6,840 nt of DNA from Pseudomonadota bacterium (GCA_023459095.1 JAEWVQ010000215.1:1-6840); one strand, 5' to 3'; shown: positions 1 through 6,435, numbered from the stretch's first letter. The notes: generated by a model from the letters alone, not told the origin. A program made the numbers and translations.

Positions 1-12
1 GTGGCGCGGTGA
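1..12 (+). CDS. Last codons of an upstream gene (possibly mucB/rseB)
   Basis: Reading from base 1 gives Val-Ala-Arg and then a TGA at 10-12. This TGA overlaps the GTG start of the next gene in the GTGA arrangement typical of translationally coupled genes. In sigma-E operons of beta- and gammaproteobacteria the gene before rseC is usually rseB/mucB, so that is the expected identity. Only three codons are visible, so the assignment rests on the overlap geometry and on known synteny. The alternative is that the rseC frame extends further upstream, since no stop precedes it in the window. Confidence 0.35.
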   Translation: MAR

Positions 13-476
13 TCGAAGCGCCGGCCGAGGTCGTGCGCGTGGCGCCCGGCCGGGTGTGGGTGCGACTCGCCGCGCAGGCCGGCGGTTGCGGGCGTTGCGA
101 CGAACCCGGCGGTTGTCGTTCGATGAAAATCACCCAGGCCTTTGGCGGCACCGACCGCCTCTTTGCCTTGCCCGACCGTCTCGGCCTGCAGCCCGGTGAG
201 CGCGTCCGGATCACCATGGCCGACGGCGCTCCGCTCGGCGCTGCGCTCGCGAGTTATGGTCTCGGCGCGGCCTGCGCCGTGCTTGGTGCGCTCACCGGCG
301 CTGCGCTTGTCAGCGGTGCATCCGATGCCGCCGCAGCCGCCGGCGCGTTGGCCGGGCTGGCGCTGGCCTATGGCGCCAACCGCGTGCTGATGCGCAGCCG
401 GCATTGGCGGGCGCGCCTGGCCATGGAGGTGAGGCGCGACGACGGCCATTGCGTGCGCCGCGGCGGGGAAGGCTGA
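9..476 (+). CDS. rseC: SoxR-reducing system / RseC family inner-membrane protein
   Basis: The 155-residue protein has the RseC family layout. A short N-terminal beta-rich part holds a cysteine cluster (C27, C30, C36 in GGCGRC then GGC). Two hydrophobic helices follow at about 77-101 and 105-125, and then a short basic tail. The family includes E. coli RseC, which modulates sigma-E signalling, and RsxC-associated SoxR-reducing proteins. The cysteines are thought to carry an Fe-S or redox function. The GTG start at 9 overlaps a putative upstream stop and gives the family's usual N-terminus (MIEAPAEVV). The gene ends 2 bp before the mucD ATG, so the two are surely cotranscribed. The family is clear; the exact function in this lineage is inferred. 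Confidence 0.85.
   Translation: MIEAPAEVVRVAPGRVWVRLAAQAGGCGRCDEPGGCRSMKITQAFGGTDRLFALPDRLGLQPGERVRITMADGAPLGAALASYGLGAACAVLGALTGAALVSGASDAAAAAGALAGLALAYGANRVLMRSRHWRARLAMEVRRDDGHCVRRGGEG
465..472 (+). promoter_or_regulatory. Ribosome binding site fixing the mucD start
   Basis: GGGGAAGG lies six bases before the ATG at 479, inside the last codons of rseC. It supports 479 as the mucD start over the in-frame codon at 404. The 404 start would add 25 arginine-rich residues in front of the signal peptide. Confidence 0.7.
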
Positions 477-478
477 TT

Positions 479-1894
479 ATGAGGGTCGTGCTGCATCGTC
501 TGCTCCTCTTCGTCTATCTCGTGAGCCTGGGCGCGGCGCTGCCCGCGGCGGCGAGTGCGCTGCCCGATTTCACCGCGCTGGTCGCGCGCCAGGGCGCAGC
601 GGTGGTCAATATCAGCACCACCCAGGCTCAGGGGGAAAACCGTGCGCCCTTTCCGGGCATGGACGAAGACGATCCGATGTTCGACTTCTTCCGCCGTTTC
701 GTGCCCCGCCATCCGCCGGGCGCGCCGCGCCTGGGGCCGGAGAACCGCTCGCTCGGCTCGGGTTTCATCATCAGCGCCGACGGCTACATCCTGACCAATG
801 CCCATGTGGTCGAGGAGGCCGACGAGATCCTCGTGCGCCTCGCCGACAAGCGCGAATTCCGCGCCCGCGTGATCGGCGCCGACCCGCGCAGCGACATCGC
901 CCTGATCAAGATCGATGCCGAAGGCCTGCCGCGCGTCGCTCTCGGCGATCCGGCGCAGCTCAAGGTCGGCGAGTGGGTGGTGGCGATCGGCTCGCCGTTC
1001 GGCTTCGAGCAGACCGTGACCGCCGGCATCGTCAGCGCCAAGGAGCGCGCGCTGCCCGACGAGAACTTCGTGCCCTTCATCCAGACCGACGTGGCGATCA
1101 ATCCGGGCAATTCCGGCGGTCCGCTGTTCAACCTGAAGGGCGAGGTGGTCGGCATCAACTCGCAGATCTACAGCCGCACCGGCGGTTTCATGGGGCTGTC
1201 GTTCTCGATTCCGATCGATGTCGCGATGGACGTGCAGCAACAGTTGCGCAGCACCGGGCGCGTGTTGCGCGGCCGCATCGGCGTAGCGATCCAGGAAGTG
1301 TCGCGCGACCTGGCCGACAGTTTCGGCCTGCCGCGCGCCGAGGGCGCGCTGGTGAGCGCGGTCGAGGCCGGCGGGCCGGCGGCGCGCGCCGGGGTGGCGC
1401 AGGGCGACGTGATCGTGCGCTTCGATGGCCGGCTGGTGGACAAGTCGAGCGATTTGCCGCGCATCGTCGCCGCGACCCGGCCCGGTGCCCAGGCGTCGAT
1501 GCAGGTCTATCGCGACGGTGCGCCGCGCGACATCGCACTCATCGTCGGCGAGTGGCAGGACCCGGCGCGCGCGCGCGAACGCGCCGACGCCAAGGCCGCG
1601 CCGGTATTGAACCGCCTCGGCCTGGCGCTGGCCGTGCCGACGCCGGCGCAGCGCCGCGAGCTCGGCGCCGAGCGCGGCTTGATCGTGGAGCGTGTGCAGG
1701 GGGCGGCGGCACGCGCCGAGATCCAGGCCGGCGACGCGGTGCTCGCGATCGTGACCGGCGGGCGCCAGATGTCGCTGCGCACCGTCGACGAGTTCAAGCG
1801 TGTGGTCGACGGGTTGAAAGAGGGGCAGCAGGTGACCTTGCTGGTCGGGCGCGGTGGCGCCACGTCTTATGTGGCGTTGAGGGCGGGCAAATGA
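479..1894 (+). CDS. mucD: Periplasmic serine endoprotease, DegP/HtrA (MucD) family
   Basis: The 471-residue HtrA protease/chaperone degrades or refolds damaged envelope proteins. It starts with a Sec signal peptide (basic MRVVLHR, hydrophobic 8-22, likely cleavage near ASA at 25-27). The trypsin-like domain spans about 30-255 and has an intact catalytic triad: H109 in ILTNAHVV, D139 in RSDIALIKI, and S212 in NPGNSGGPL. A flexible acidic/proline-rich LA-type loop spans about 57-90. Two PDZ domains follow, at about 264-355 (starts GRIGVAIQEV) and 380-465. The length and two-PDZ layout match MucD/DegP and exclude the single-PDZ DegS type. The start is set by a good Shine-Dalgarno site and by the signal peptide. 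Position behind rseC makes it the effector of the sigma-E type stress operon (algU-mucABCD order in Pseudomonas; rpoE-rseABC-mucD in many betaproteobacteria). degP is an alternative symbol. Confidence 0.93.
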   Translation: MRVVLHRLLLFVYLVSLGAALPAAASALPDFTALVARQGAAVVNISTTQAQGENRAPFPGMDEDDPMFDFFRRFVPRHPPGAPRLGPENRSLGSGFIISADGYILTNAHVVEEADEILVRLADKREFRARVIGADPRSDIALIKIDAEGLPRVALGDPAQLKVGEWVVAIGSPFGFEQTVTAGIVSAKERALPDENFVPFIQTDVAINPGNSGGPLFNLKGEVVGINSQIYSRTGGFMGLSFSIPIDVAMDVQQQLRSTGRVLRGRIGVAIQEVSRDLADSFGLPRAEGALVSAVEAGGPAARAGVAQGDVIVRFDGRLVDKSSDLPRIVAATRPGAQASMQVYRDGAPRDIALIVGEWQDPARARERADAKAAPVLNRLGLALAVPTPAQRRELGAERGLIVERVQGAAARAEIQAGDAVLAIVTGGRQMSLRTVDEFKRVVDGLKEGQQVTLLVGRGGATSYVALRAGK

Positions 1895-1896
1895 GG

Positions 1897-1923
1897 ACCG
1901 GCCGCCGGTGCGTCTCCGGACGC
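1897..1923 (+). other. Two back-to-back small hairpins in the mucD-glutaredoxin spacer
   Basis: ACCGG (1897-1901) pairs with CCGGT (1905-1909) around a 3-base loop. GCGTC (1910-1914) then pairs with GACGC (1919-1923) around TCCG. Together they fill half of the 55-bp gap just before the glutaredoxin ribosome binding site. No T-run follows, so this is not a standard intrinsic terminator. Short stems like these are frequent by chance at this GC content. They could stabilise the mucD 3' end or dampen translation of the next gene. Confidence 0.3.
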
Positions 1924-1936
1924 GGTCTCTGCACCC

Positions 1937-1941
1937 GGAGG
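1937..1941 (+). promoter_or_regulatory. Ribosome binding site fixing the glutaredoxin start
   Basis: GGAGG sits eight bases before the ATG at 1950. The in-frame GTG at 1908 has no comparable site and would add 14 residues unlike the family N-terminus, so 1950 is preferred. Confidence 0.7.
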
Positions 1942-1949
1942 CAGCCGCG

Positions 1950-2210
1950 ATGAGCACACGAGAATTCACGGTGCTGAGCCGCGAGTGGTGCCATCTGTGC
2001 CACGAACTGGTCGATGCCCTGACCCCGCTCGCCGCCGAACTGGGGTGGACGGTCCGCGTGGTCGACGTCGATGCCCATCCCGAGCTCGAAGCGCGTTGGG
2101 ATGAGCTGGTGCCGGTGGTGCTGCACGGCGACACCGAACTCTGTCATTACCACCTCGACGTGGCGGCGGTGCGGGCTTATTGCGCCAGGGGCGCACAAGC
2201 CGGCGCCTGA
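1950..2210 (+). CDS. Small glutaredoxin-like thiol-disulfide protein
   Basis: This 86-residue cytosolic protein has one thioredoxin-like fold. A first beta strand (EFTVLS) leads into the redox motif C14-H-L-C17 at the head of a helix. A second strand follows (TVRVVDVD), then the V54-P55-V56 segment expected to hold the cis-proline beside the active site. This matches the glutaredoxin-like family formerly called DUF836 (PF05768 type), whose members are about 80-100 residues. Members commonly lie between mucD and lepA in betaproteobacterial sigma-E operons. The physiological substrate is unknown. It is separated from mucD by 55 bp and is probably cotranscribed with it. Its last 34 bp overlap the 3' end of the oppositely oriented LysR gene. 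An extra cysteine, C65, lies outside the motif. Confidence 0.85.
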   Translation: MSTREFTVLSREWCHLCHELVDALTPLAAELGWTVRVVDVDAHPELEARWDELVPVVLHGDTELCHYHLDVAAVRAYCARGAQAGA

Positions 2211-3088
2211 GCGGCGGGCGCGGCCTCGGCCAAGGGCCGCGCGATTTCGAGAAAGGCGGCAACCAGATTGGCAGCCTCGCGTTCGCGGCGCCAGATCAGC
2301 GATGCTTCGGTGGGCAGGTCGGCGTCGTCTACCGCGAGGCTGACGATGTCGGGGTGCGGCACCGCTTCGCATTCCGACACATAGCCCAACCCCAGGCCGC
2401 GCGCGACTGCGAGGCGGATTGCCTCGCGGCTGCCGATTTCCAGCAGGGTCCGCGGACGCACCTGCTCGCGCCGCAGCATCGCCTCGAACAGCCGGCGCGT
2501 GGTCGACCCCGGTTCGCGGGCGATCAGCGTCTGGCCATGCAGGTCGCGCAGCCGGATGCGTGTGCGGGAGGCCAGGGCATGACCCCGCGGAGCGATCACG
2601 ACCAGGCGGTTGCGGCGATAACGCAAGTGCGCGCAGGCCGCCGGCGGGGCCTCCAGCGCGAGCAGGCCGACGTCTGCGGCATAGTCCATCACCGCCTGCT
2701 CGACCCAGCCCGAACCGCCGATCGACACCGTGACCTGTACGCCCGGATGGCGGCGGTGGAAGGCGTCGAGAATATCCACGAGGTGATAGGGGCCGACCGC
2801 GGCGATCTTCAGATGGCCGCGGGCCAGCGTCTTGCTGTCGCTCAGCAACTGCATCGCGTCGAGCTCGGCATCGACCAGGCGCTGCGCGATGGGCAGCAGG
2901 TGCTCGCCGGCCGGCGTCAGCCAAGTGCGGCGTCCGGCACGATGGAACAGGCGGTCGCCGCATTCGGCCTCCAGTTCCTGGACCTGCCGCGACACCGCGG
3001 GCTGGGTGACGGCGAGCAGTTTCGCGCCCGCGGAGAAGCCGCCGGCGGTGGCAACCGCCCAGAATGCCTTGAGTCGGGAATAAAGCAT
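2177..3088 (-). CDS. LysR-type transcriptional regulator, likely of the phosphonate locus
   Basis: The 303-residue protein has an N-terminal winged helix-turn-helix at about 1-60 (recognition region FSAGAKLLAVTQPAVSRQVQELE, with LTPAG in the wing), a linker helix at about 61-88, and a periplasmic-binding-protein-like effector domain from about 91 to 285. Segments EPGSTTRRLFE (192-202) and GSREAIRLAVARGLGLGY (219-236) resemble the LysR subgroup annotated as linked to aminoethylphosphonate catabolism. That match is from memory and not tested. Transcription is divergent from phnD across 109 bp, the usual arrangement for a LysR protein controlling its neighbour and itself. A weak ribosome site (AGGA on the minus strand) precedes the ATG. 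The C-terminal 20 residues are Ala/Pro-rich low complexity. The effector could be a phosphonate or a catabolic intermediate. Confidence 0.88.
   Translation of the reverse strand: MLYSRLKAFWAVATAGGFSAGAKLLAVTQPAVSRQVQELEAECGDRLFHRAGRRTWLTPAGEHLLPIAQRLVDAELDAMQLLSDSKTLARGHLKIAAVGPYHLVDILDAFHRRHPGVQVTVSIGGSGWVEQAVMDYAADVGLLALEAPPAACAHLRYRRNRLVVIAPRGHALASRTRIRLRDLHGQTLIAREPGSTTRRLFEAMLRREQVRPRTLLEIGSREAIRLAVARGLGLGYVSECEAVPHPDIVSLAVDDADLPTEASLIWRREREAANLVAAFLEIARPLAEAAPAAQAPACAPLAQ
2218..2242 (+). terminator. Candidate hairpin downstream of the glutaredoxin gene
   Basis: An 8-bp perfect GC stem, GCGCGGCC (2218-2225) with GGCCGCGC (2235-2242) and a 9-base loop, begins eight bases after the glutaredoxin stop. 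It is followed on the + strand by GATTTC, a very weak T-run. It could stop or stabilise the stress-operon transcript before it runs far into the antisense of the LysR gene. It lies wholly inside the LysR coding 3' end (the RPLAEAAPA segment), so codon bias could also explain the symmetry. Confidence 0.3.
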
Positions 3089-3197
3089 GATCCTGGGTAA
3101 TGGATTTCAGGGTTTCGGGTTATTCAAGTTATCGCTCTGATGTAACAAACGCATTTCAGACTTCGTAGCCGTTGCCCAACCCACGGAGTCTCATTCC
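3089..3197. promoter_or_regulatory. Divergent control region between the LysR gene and phnD
   Basis: This 109-bp spacer, especially 3095-3160, is clearly AT-richer than the flanking genes and must hold the promoters for both directions. Visible elements are GTTAT at 3119-3123 and again at 3128-3132; a short dyad of GTTA (3128-3131) and TAAC (3143-3146) with an 11-base centre; and a direct repeat of ATTTCAG at 3104-3110 and 3153-3159, each followed within 2-3 bases by TTCG. LysR proteins bind interrupted dyads between divergent genes, so these are candidate operators. I cannot place convincing -35/-10 boxes. On the minus strand TTGTTA (3148-3143) is a possible -35. GGAG at 3185-3188 is the phnD ribosome binding site. 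Confidence 0.55.
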
Positions 3198-4064
3198 ATG
3201 AAACGCCTCGCCGCCCTCAAGACCCTGCTGCTCTGCGGCCTCGTCTGCCATGCCTCGGGCGCTTTTGCGCGCGACCTCGTGCTCGGCCTGATCCCCGCCG
3301 AGCACAACGAGGAGATGATCAAGAAGTTCGAACCGATGCGTGCCCATCTGGAGAAGAAGCTCGGTCAGAAAGTGAAGATGTACACCGCCACCGACTATGC
3401 CGGGGTGATCGAGGCGATGAAGAAGAAGCGCGTCGACATCGCCTGGTTCGGGCCGCTGTCCTACGTTCTCGCCGAGCAGGAAGCGGGCGCCGAGGCCTTC
3501 GCCGTCGGCGTCAAGCCCAACGGCAATTCCACCTACCGCAGTGTGTTCGTGGTGCCGGGCGATTCGCCGGTGCGCACGCTGGAGGAGCTGCGCGGCAAGA
3601 GCGTGGCCTTCGTCGAACCGGCCTCGACCAGCGGTAGCCTGGTGCCGAGCTATCTGCTGATGCAGGCCACCGGGCAGAAGCCGGAGCAGTTCTTCGGCAA
3701 GTTCACCTACGCCGGTTCGCACGAGGCCGCCCAGCTTGCGGTGAAGAACCGTGCGGTCGATGCCGCGGCCGCCAACGACATCTCCTACGCCGCGATGCTC
3801 GACAAGGGCATGATCAGCCGCGACAGCAACCGTGTGCTGCTGGAGTCGACGGAGATTTCGGAATCGCCGCTGACGTATCGGGGCGATCTCGATCCGGCGC
3901 TCAAGCAGCGCATCGTCGACATCTTCACCAAGGCGCACGAGGAAATGGAGGTGAGCGGCTACGGTAAGGTGGTGCGCTACCGCGCCACTTCGCCGGCGGA
4001 GTATCAGCCCATCCGCGACATGGTGAAGGCGCTCGATCTGCGCCGCGAGCAGCTGCTGCGCTGA
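3198..4064 (+). CDS. phnD: Phosphonate-type ABC transporter, periplasmic binding protein
   Basis: The 288-residue precursor has a Sec signal peptide (MKRLAALK basic, hydrophobic core 8-18, likely cleavage after AFA at 22-24). Neither cysteine in it sits in a lipobox, so this should be a free periplasmic protein. The mature part is a PhnD/PtxB family type II binding protein. It has RDLVLGLIP at the start, TDYAGVIEAM (65-74), VDIAWFGPLSY (79-89) and the anion-binding ASTSGSLVP (142-150). Against E. coli PhnD as I recall it, residues holding the phosphonyl group are kept (Y67, Y113, S143, T144, S145, H175). The two acidic residues that bind the amine of 2-aminoethylphosphonate align with I195 and S223. 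A phosphonate, phosphite or similar ligand is therefore likely, with 2-AEP itself in doubt. GGAG at 3185-3188 supports the ATG. phnC follows after 10 bp. Confidence 0.9.
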   Translation: MKRLAALKTLLLCGLVCHASGAFARDLVLGLIPAEHNEEMIKKFEPMRAHLEKKLGQKVKMYTATDYAGVIEAMKKKRVDIAWFGPLSYVLAEQEAGAEAFAVGVKPNGNSTYRSVFVVPGDSPVRTLEELRGKSVAFVEPASTSGSLVPSYLLMQATGQKPEQFFGKFTYAGSHEAAQLAVKNRAVDAAAANDISYAAMLDKGMISRDSNRVLLESTEISESPLTYRGDLDPALKQRIVDIFTKAHEEMEVSGYGKVVRYRATSPAEYQPIRDMVKALDLRREQLLR

Positions 4065-4074
4065 GGGGGCGGTC

Positions 4075-4857
4075 ATGAACATCGCCTATCGCTTGCGCGC
4101 GGTGCGCAAACGCTACGCCAACGGTTTCGAGGCCTTGAAGGGCGTCGACCTCGACATCGCCGCCGGCAGTTTCGTGGTCGTCCTCGGCCCCTCCGGGGCC
4201 GGAAAATCGACCTTGCTGCGCACCCTCAACGGCCTCGAACGCATCGACGGCGGCGCCATCGAATGCGACGGCACGGTGCTGTCGGCGCACACCCTGCGCG
4301 CGATCCGCAGTCGCAGCGGGATGATCTTCCAGCAGTTCAACCTGGTCGGCCGCCTGTCGGTGATGACCAACGTGCTCACCGGCCGCCTGTCGCGCCGCTC
4401 CTGGCTGGGCAGTGTGTTCGGCTTGTTCCGGGGCGAGGACATGGAGATCGCCCGCCGCGTGCTGCACCGCGTCGGCCTGCTCGACAAGGCCTGGCAGCGC
4501 GCCGATCGCCTGTCGGGGGGCCAACAGCAGCGCGTCGGCATTGCCCGCGCGCTCGCCCAGCAGCCGCGGGTCATCCTTGCCGACGAGCCGGTGGCGAGCC
4601 TGGACCCGCTGTCGAGCGCCGAGGTGATGAACCTGCTTGCCGAGATCAACCGCGACGACGGCATCACCGTCGTGGTCAACCTGCATCAGGTCGAACTTGC
4701 CCGCCGCTACGCCGACCGCGTGATCGGCCTCAACGCCGGCCGTGTGGTCTACGACGGGCCGCCGGAGGGCCTGGACCGCGACACCCTGACCCGCATCTAT
4801 CGCCGTGAGGAGATCGACCATGATCCCCAGCTCGAAGCCGTGCTGGCCTACGCCTGA
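4075..4857 (+). CDS. phnC: Phosphonate-type ABC transporter, ATP-binding protein
   Basis: The 260-residue cytoplasmic ATPase has all ABC motifs intact: Walker A GPSGAGKST (38-46), Q-loop Q86 in IFQQFNLV, signature LSGGQ (147-151), Walker B VILADEP (166-172), D-loop SLD (175-177) and H-loop H204 in NLHQ. The NLVGRLSVMTNVLTGRL stretch after the Q-loop and the VNLHQVELARRYADRVIGL segment are characteristic of PhnC rather than other ABC subfamilies. It powers uptake of the ligand delivered by PhnD through the two PhnE permeases. A strong Shine-Dalgarno run (GAGGGGG, 4063-4069) overlaps the phnD stop, five bases before the ATG, which suggests translational coupling. The 3' end overlaps the phnE1 start by 38 bp. 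Confidence 0.95.
   Translation: MNIAYRLRAVRKRYANGFEALKGVDLDIAAGSFVVVLGPSGAGKSTLLRTLNGLERIDGGAIECDGTVLSAHTLRAIRSRSGMIFQQFNLVGRLSVMTNVLTGRLSRRSWLGSVFGLFRGEDMEIARRVLHRVGLLDKAWQRADRLSGGQQQRVGIARALAQQPRVILADEPVASLDPLSSAEVMNLLAEINRDDGITVVVNLHQVELARRYADRVIGLNAGRVVYDGPPEGLDRDTLTRIYRREEIDHDPQLEAVLAYA
4807..4812 (+). promoter_or_regulatory. Ribosome binding site inside phnC fixing the phnE1 start
   Basis: GAGGAG lies seven bases before the ATG at 4820. The in-frame GTG at 4805 has no such site upstream, so 4820 is the better start and phnE1 begins within the phnC coding end. Confidence 0.65.
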
Positions 4858-5620
4858 TGGCCGTCCGCCGCGTGCCGCGGTGGCGGTGCTGGCGGCGGTG
4901 CTCGGCGTGCTCGCGGCGAGCGCGCCGCTGGTCGAAGTCGATGCGCTGCGCCTGTTGCGCTCGCTCGGCGGCATGGTGGAGTTCGCCTGGCATCTGGTGG
5001 TGAGGCCGGAGTGGGGCTACCTGCCGGAGCTGCTTGGCAAGGTGCTGGAGACGATGGAGATCGCCTTTCTCGGCACCGCGCTCGCCACCGTCGTCAGCCT
5101 GCCCGTCGGCCTGCTCGCGGCACGCAACACCACGCCGCATCCGGCGCTCGCAAGCGTGCTGCGCAGTGTGCTGTCGGCGACGCGCGCCTTCCCCGACCTG
5201 ATGTGGGCGCTGGTGTTCGTCTCCGCCCTCGGGCTGGGACCGCTGCCGGGCGTGATGGCGCTGGCCGTGGTCACCGTCGGCTTCATGGGCAAGTTCTTCG
5301 CCGAGGCCTTCGAGGTGGTGGACGACAAGGCGGTGGAGGGGCTGCAGGCGCACGGCGCCGGTTGGCTGCAGGTGCGCAGTTTCGCCCATTTGCCGCAGGC
5401 GCTGCCCGATCTCGTCGGCACCCTGATGTACGTGCTCGACCACAACTTCCGGGCCGCCACCATCCTCGGCGTGGTCGGTGCCGGCGGCATCGGTTACGAC
5501 CTGGTGATGGCGGTGCGGCTGTACGACTTTCCGCGCCTCGTGCTGATCCTGGTCGTGGTGCTGGCGGTGGTGTCCGCGCTCGACCGCTTTTCCAACCACC
5601 TGCGCCGGAGCATCGCATGA
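4820..5620 (+). CDS. phnE: Phosphonate-type ABC transporter, first permease
   Basis: This 266-residue inner-membrane protein (phnE1 here) has a short cytoplasmic start and a first hydrophobic helix at about 19-37. The binding-protein-dependent permease domain follows (about 75-255), with helices near 82-100, 125-155, 211-231 and 238-254. The coupling loop that contacts PhnC is EAFEVVDDKAVEGLQAHGAG (162-181). PhnE signatures present include LPVGLLAARN, RAFPDLMWALVFVSALGLGPLPG, VGFMGKFFAEAFE and ILGVVGAGGIGYDL. The GTG at 4805 would add five residues and lacks a ribosome site. It overlaps phnC by 38 bp and phnE2 by 4 bp. It is about the usual PhnE length and is expected to pair with phnE2 as a heterodimeric channel. 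Confidence 0.92.
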   Translation: MIPSSKPCWPTPDGRPPRAAVAVLAAVLGVLAASAPLVEVDALRLLRSLGGMVEFAWHLVVRPEWGYLPELLGKVLETMEIAFLGTALATVVSLPVGLLAARNTTPHPALASVLRSVLSATRAFPDLMWALVFVSALGLGPLPGVMALAVVTVGFMGKFFAEAFEVVDDKAVEGLQAHGAGWLQVRSFAHLPQALPDLVGTLMYVLDHNFRAATILGVVGAGGIGYDLVMAVRLYDFPRLVLILVVVLAVVSALDRFSNHLRRSIA

Positions 5621-6408
5621 CGAACACCGCCCTTGCGCCGCCGCTGCCGGCGCGCCCCTTCAACCCGACGCCCACGGTGGTGCTCGCCGCCATCGTGCTC
5701 GCCGCCCTGTGTGTGCGCGGGCTGGACATTTCGCCGGAAACGCTGGCTTACGCCGGCGCGGACATCGTCGAGTACTTCGGCCGCTACACCCAGCCCGACT
5801 TCGCCGACCTCGGTCGTTATCTGCGCCTCTTGCTCGAGACGCTCGCAACCGCGGTATGGGGCACCGCCTTCGCCTTCGTCGGCGGCGTGCTGCTGGCGCC
5901 GCTGGCGGCACGCAACCTGAGCCCGCATCCGCTCGCCTACCGCCTGGCGCGCGAGCTGCTGGCGCTGTCGCGCGCCTTGCCCGACCTGTTGCTGGCGCTG
6001 GTCTTCGTCGCCGCGCTGGGGCTGGGGCCGCTGCCCGGCGCGCTCGCCCTCGGTGTGCATACGGTGGGCTTTCTCGGCAAGTTCTTCGCCGAGAGTCTGG
6101 AGCGGGTGCCCGAGGGCACCTACGAAGCGCTGCGCGCCACCGGCGCCGGCCCTGTGCAGGTGCTGTGCTACGCCGGCTGGCCGTCGATCGCGCGCGAGAT
6201 GGCAGGCTACGTCTGCTACATCTTCGACCGCAACATGCGCATGGGCTCGGTACTCGGCCTGGTCGGCGCGGGCGGCATCGGCCTGGCGCTCGCCGACACC
6301 ATCAAGCTGTTCGATTACGGCCGTTCGGCGGCACTGATTCTCGTGCTGCTCGCCGCCATCCTCGCCATCGACGCGCTGTCGGGCTGGGTGCGCCGGCGCC
6401 TGCATTAA
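5617..6408 (+). CDS. phnE: Phosphonate-type ABC transporter, second permease
   Basis: This 263-residue paralogue of the preceding permease (phnE2 here) is colinear with it through the whole transport domain. It has a first helix at about 17-35, helices near 75-96, 123-153, 208-227 and 237-253, and the coupling loop ESLERVPEGTYEALRATGAG at 159-178. Shared family segments are PLAARN, LVFVAALGLGPLPG, HTVGFLGKFFAES and VLGLVGAGGIGLALAD. The ATG overlaps the phnE1 stop as ATGA, with GGAG at 5607-5610 as ribosome site, so translation is coupled. Paired phnE genes are common in phnCDEE and ptxABC-like systems. The divergence between the copies indicates an old duplication, not a recent one. The stop at 6406-6408 is followed by a 68-bp spacer. 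Confidence 0.92.
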   Translation: MTNTALAPPLPARPFNPTPTVVLAAIVLAALCVRGLDISPETLAYAGADIVEYFGRYTQPDFADLGRYLRLLLETLATAVWGTAFAFVGGVLLAPLAARNLSPHPLAYRLARELLALSRALPDLLLALVFVAALGLGPLPGALALGVHTVGFLGKFFAESLERVPEGTYEALRATGAGPVQVLCYAGWPSIAREMAGYVCYIFDRNMRMGSVLGLVGAGGIGLALADTIKLFDYGRSAALILVLLAAILAIDALSGWVRRRLH

Positions 6409-6435
6409 GCCCCCTATCCGTTTTCAAACCTGACA

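Noticed and set aside
404..478. Upstream in-frame start for mucD
   Set aside because: It would put 25 Arg-rich residues before a normal signal peptide and deep inside rseC. The ATG at 479 has a strong ribosome site.
368..2134. Very long minus-strand open frame opposite mucD
   Set aside because: It is low-complexity, rich in Arg, Ala and His, has no recognisable domain and mirrors the GC3-biased mucD gene, whose catalytic motifs are unambiguous. It is an antisense shadow.
2180..3100. Plus-strand open frame of about 300 codons covering the LysR gene
   Set aside because: It is exactly antisense to a clear LysR protein, shows no family motifs and has no good ribosome binding site. It is a codon-bias shadow.
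3135..3152. Possible Pho box (CTCTGAT half site)
   Set aside because: The first heptamer matches CTGTCAT at five of seven bases, but the second, eleven bases on, matches hardly at all. This is not enough to claim PhoB control.
3156..4082. Minus-strand open frame opposite phnD
   Set aside because: It has a His/Leu/Arg-rich shadow composition, and phnD carries a signal peptide and binding motifs on the other strand.
4857..4859. ATG overlapping the phnC stop as a phnE1 start
   Set aside because: It is in a different frame from the permease, whose frame runs back to the ATG at 4820 with a good ribosome site.
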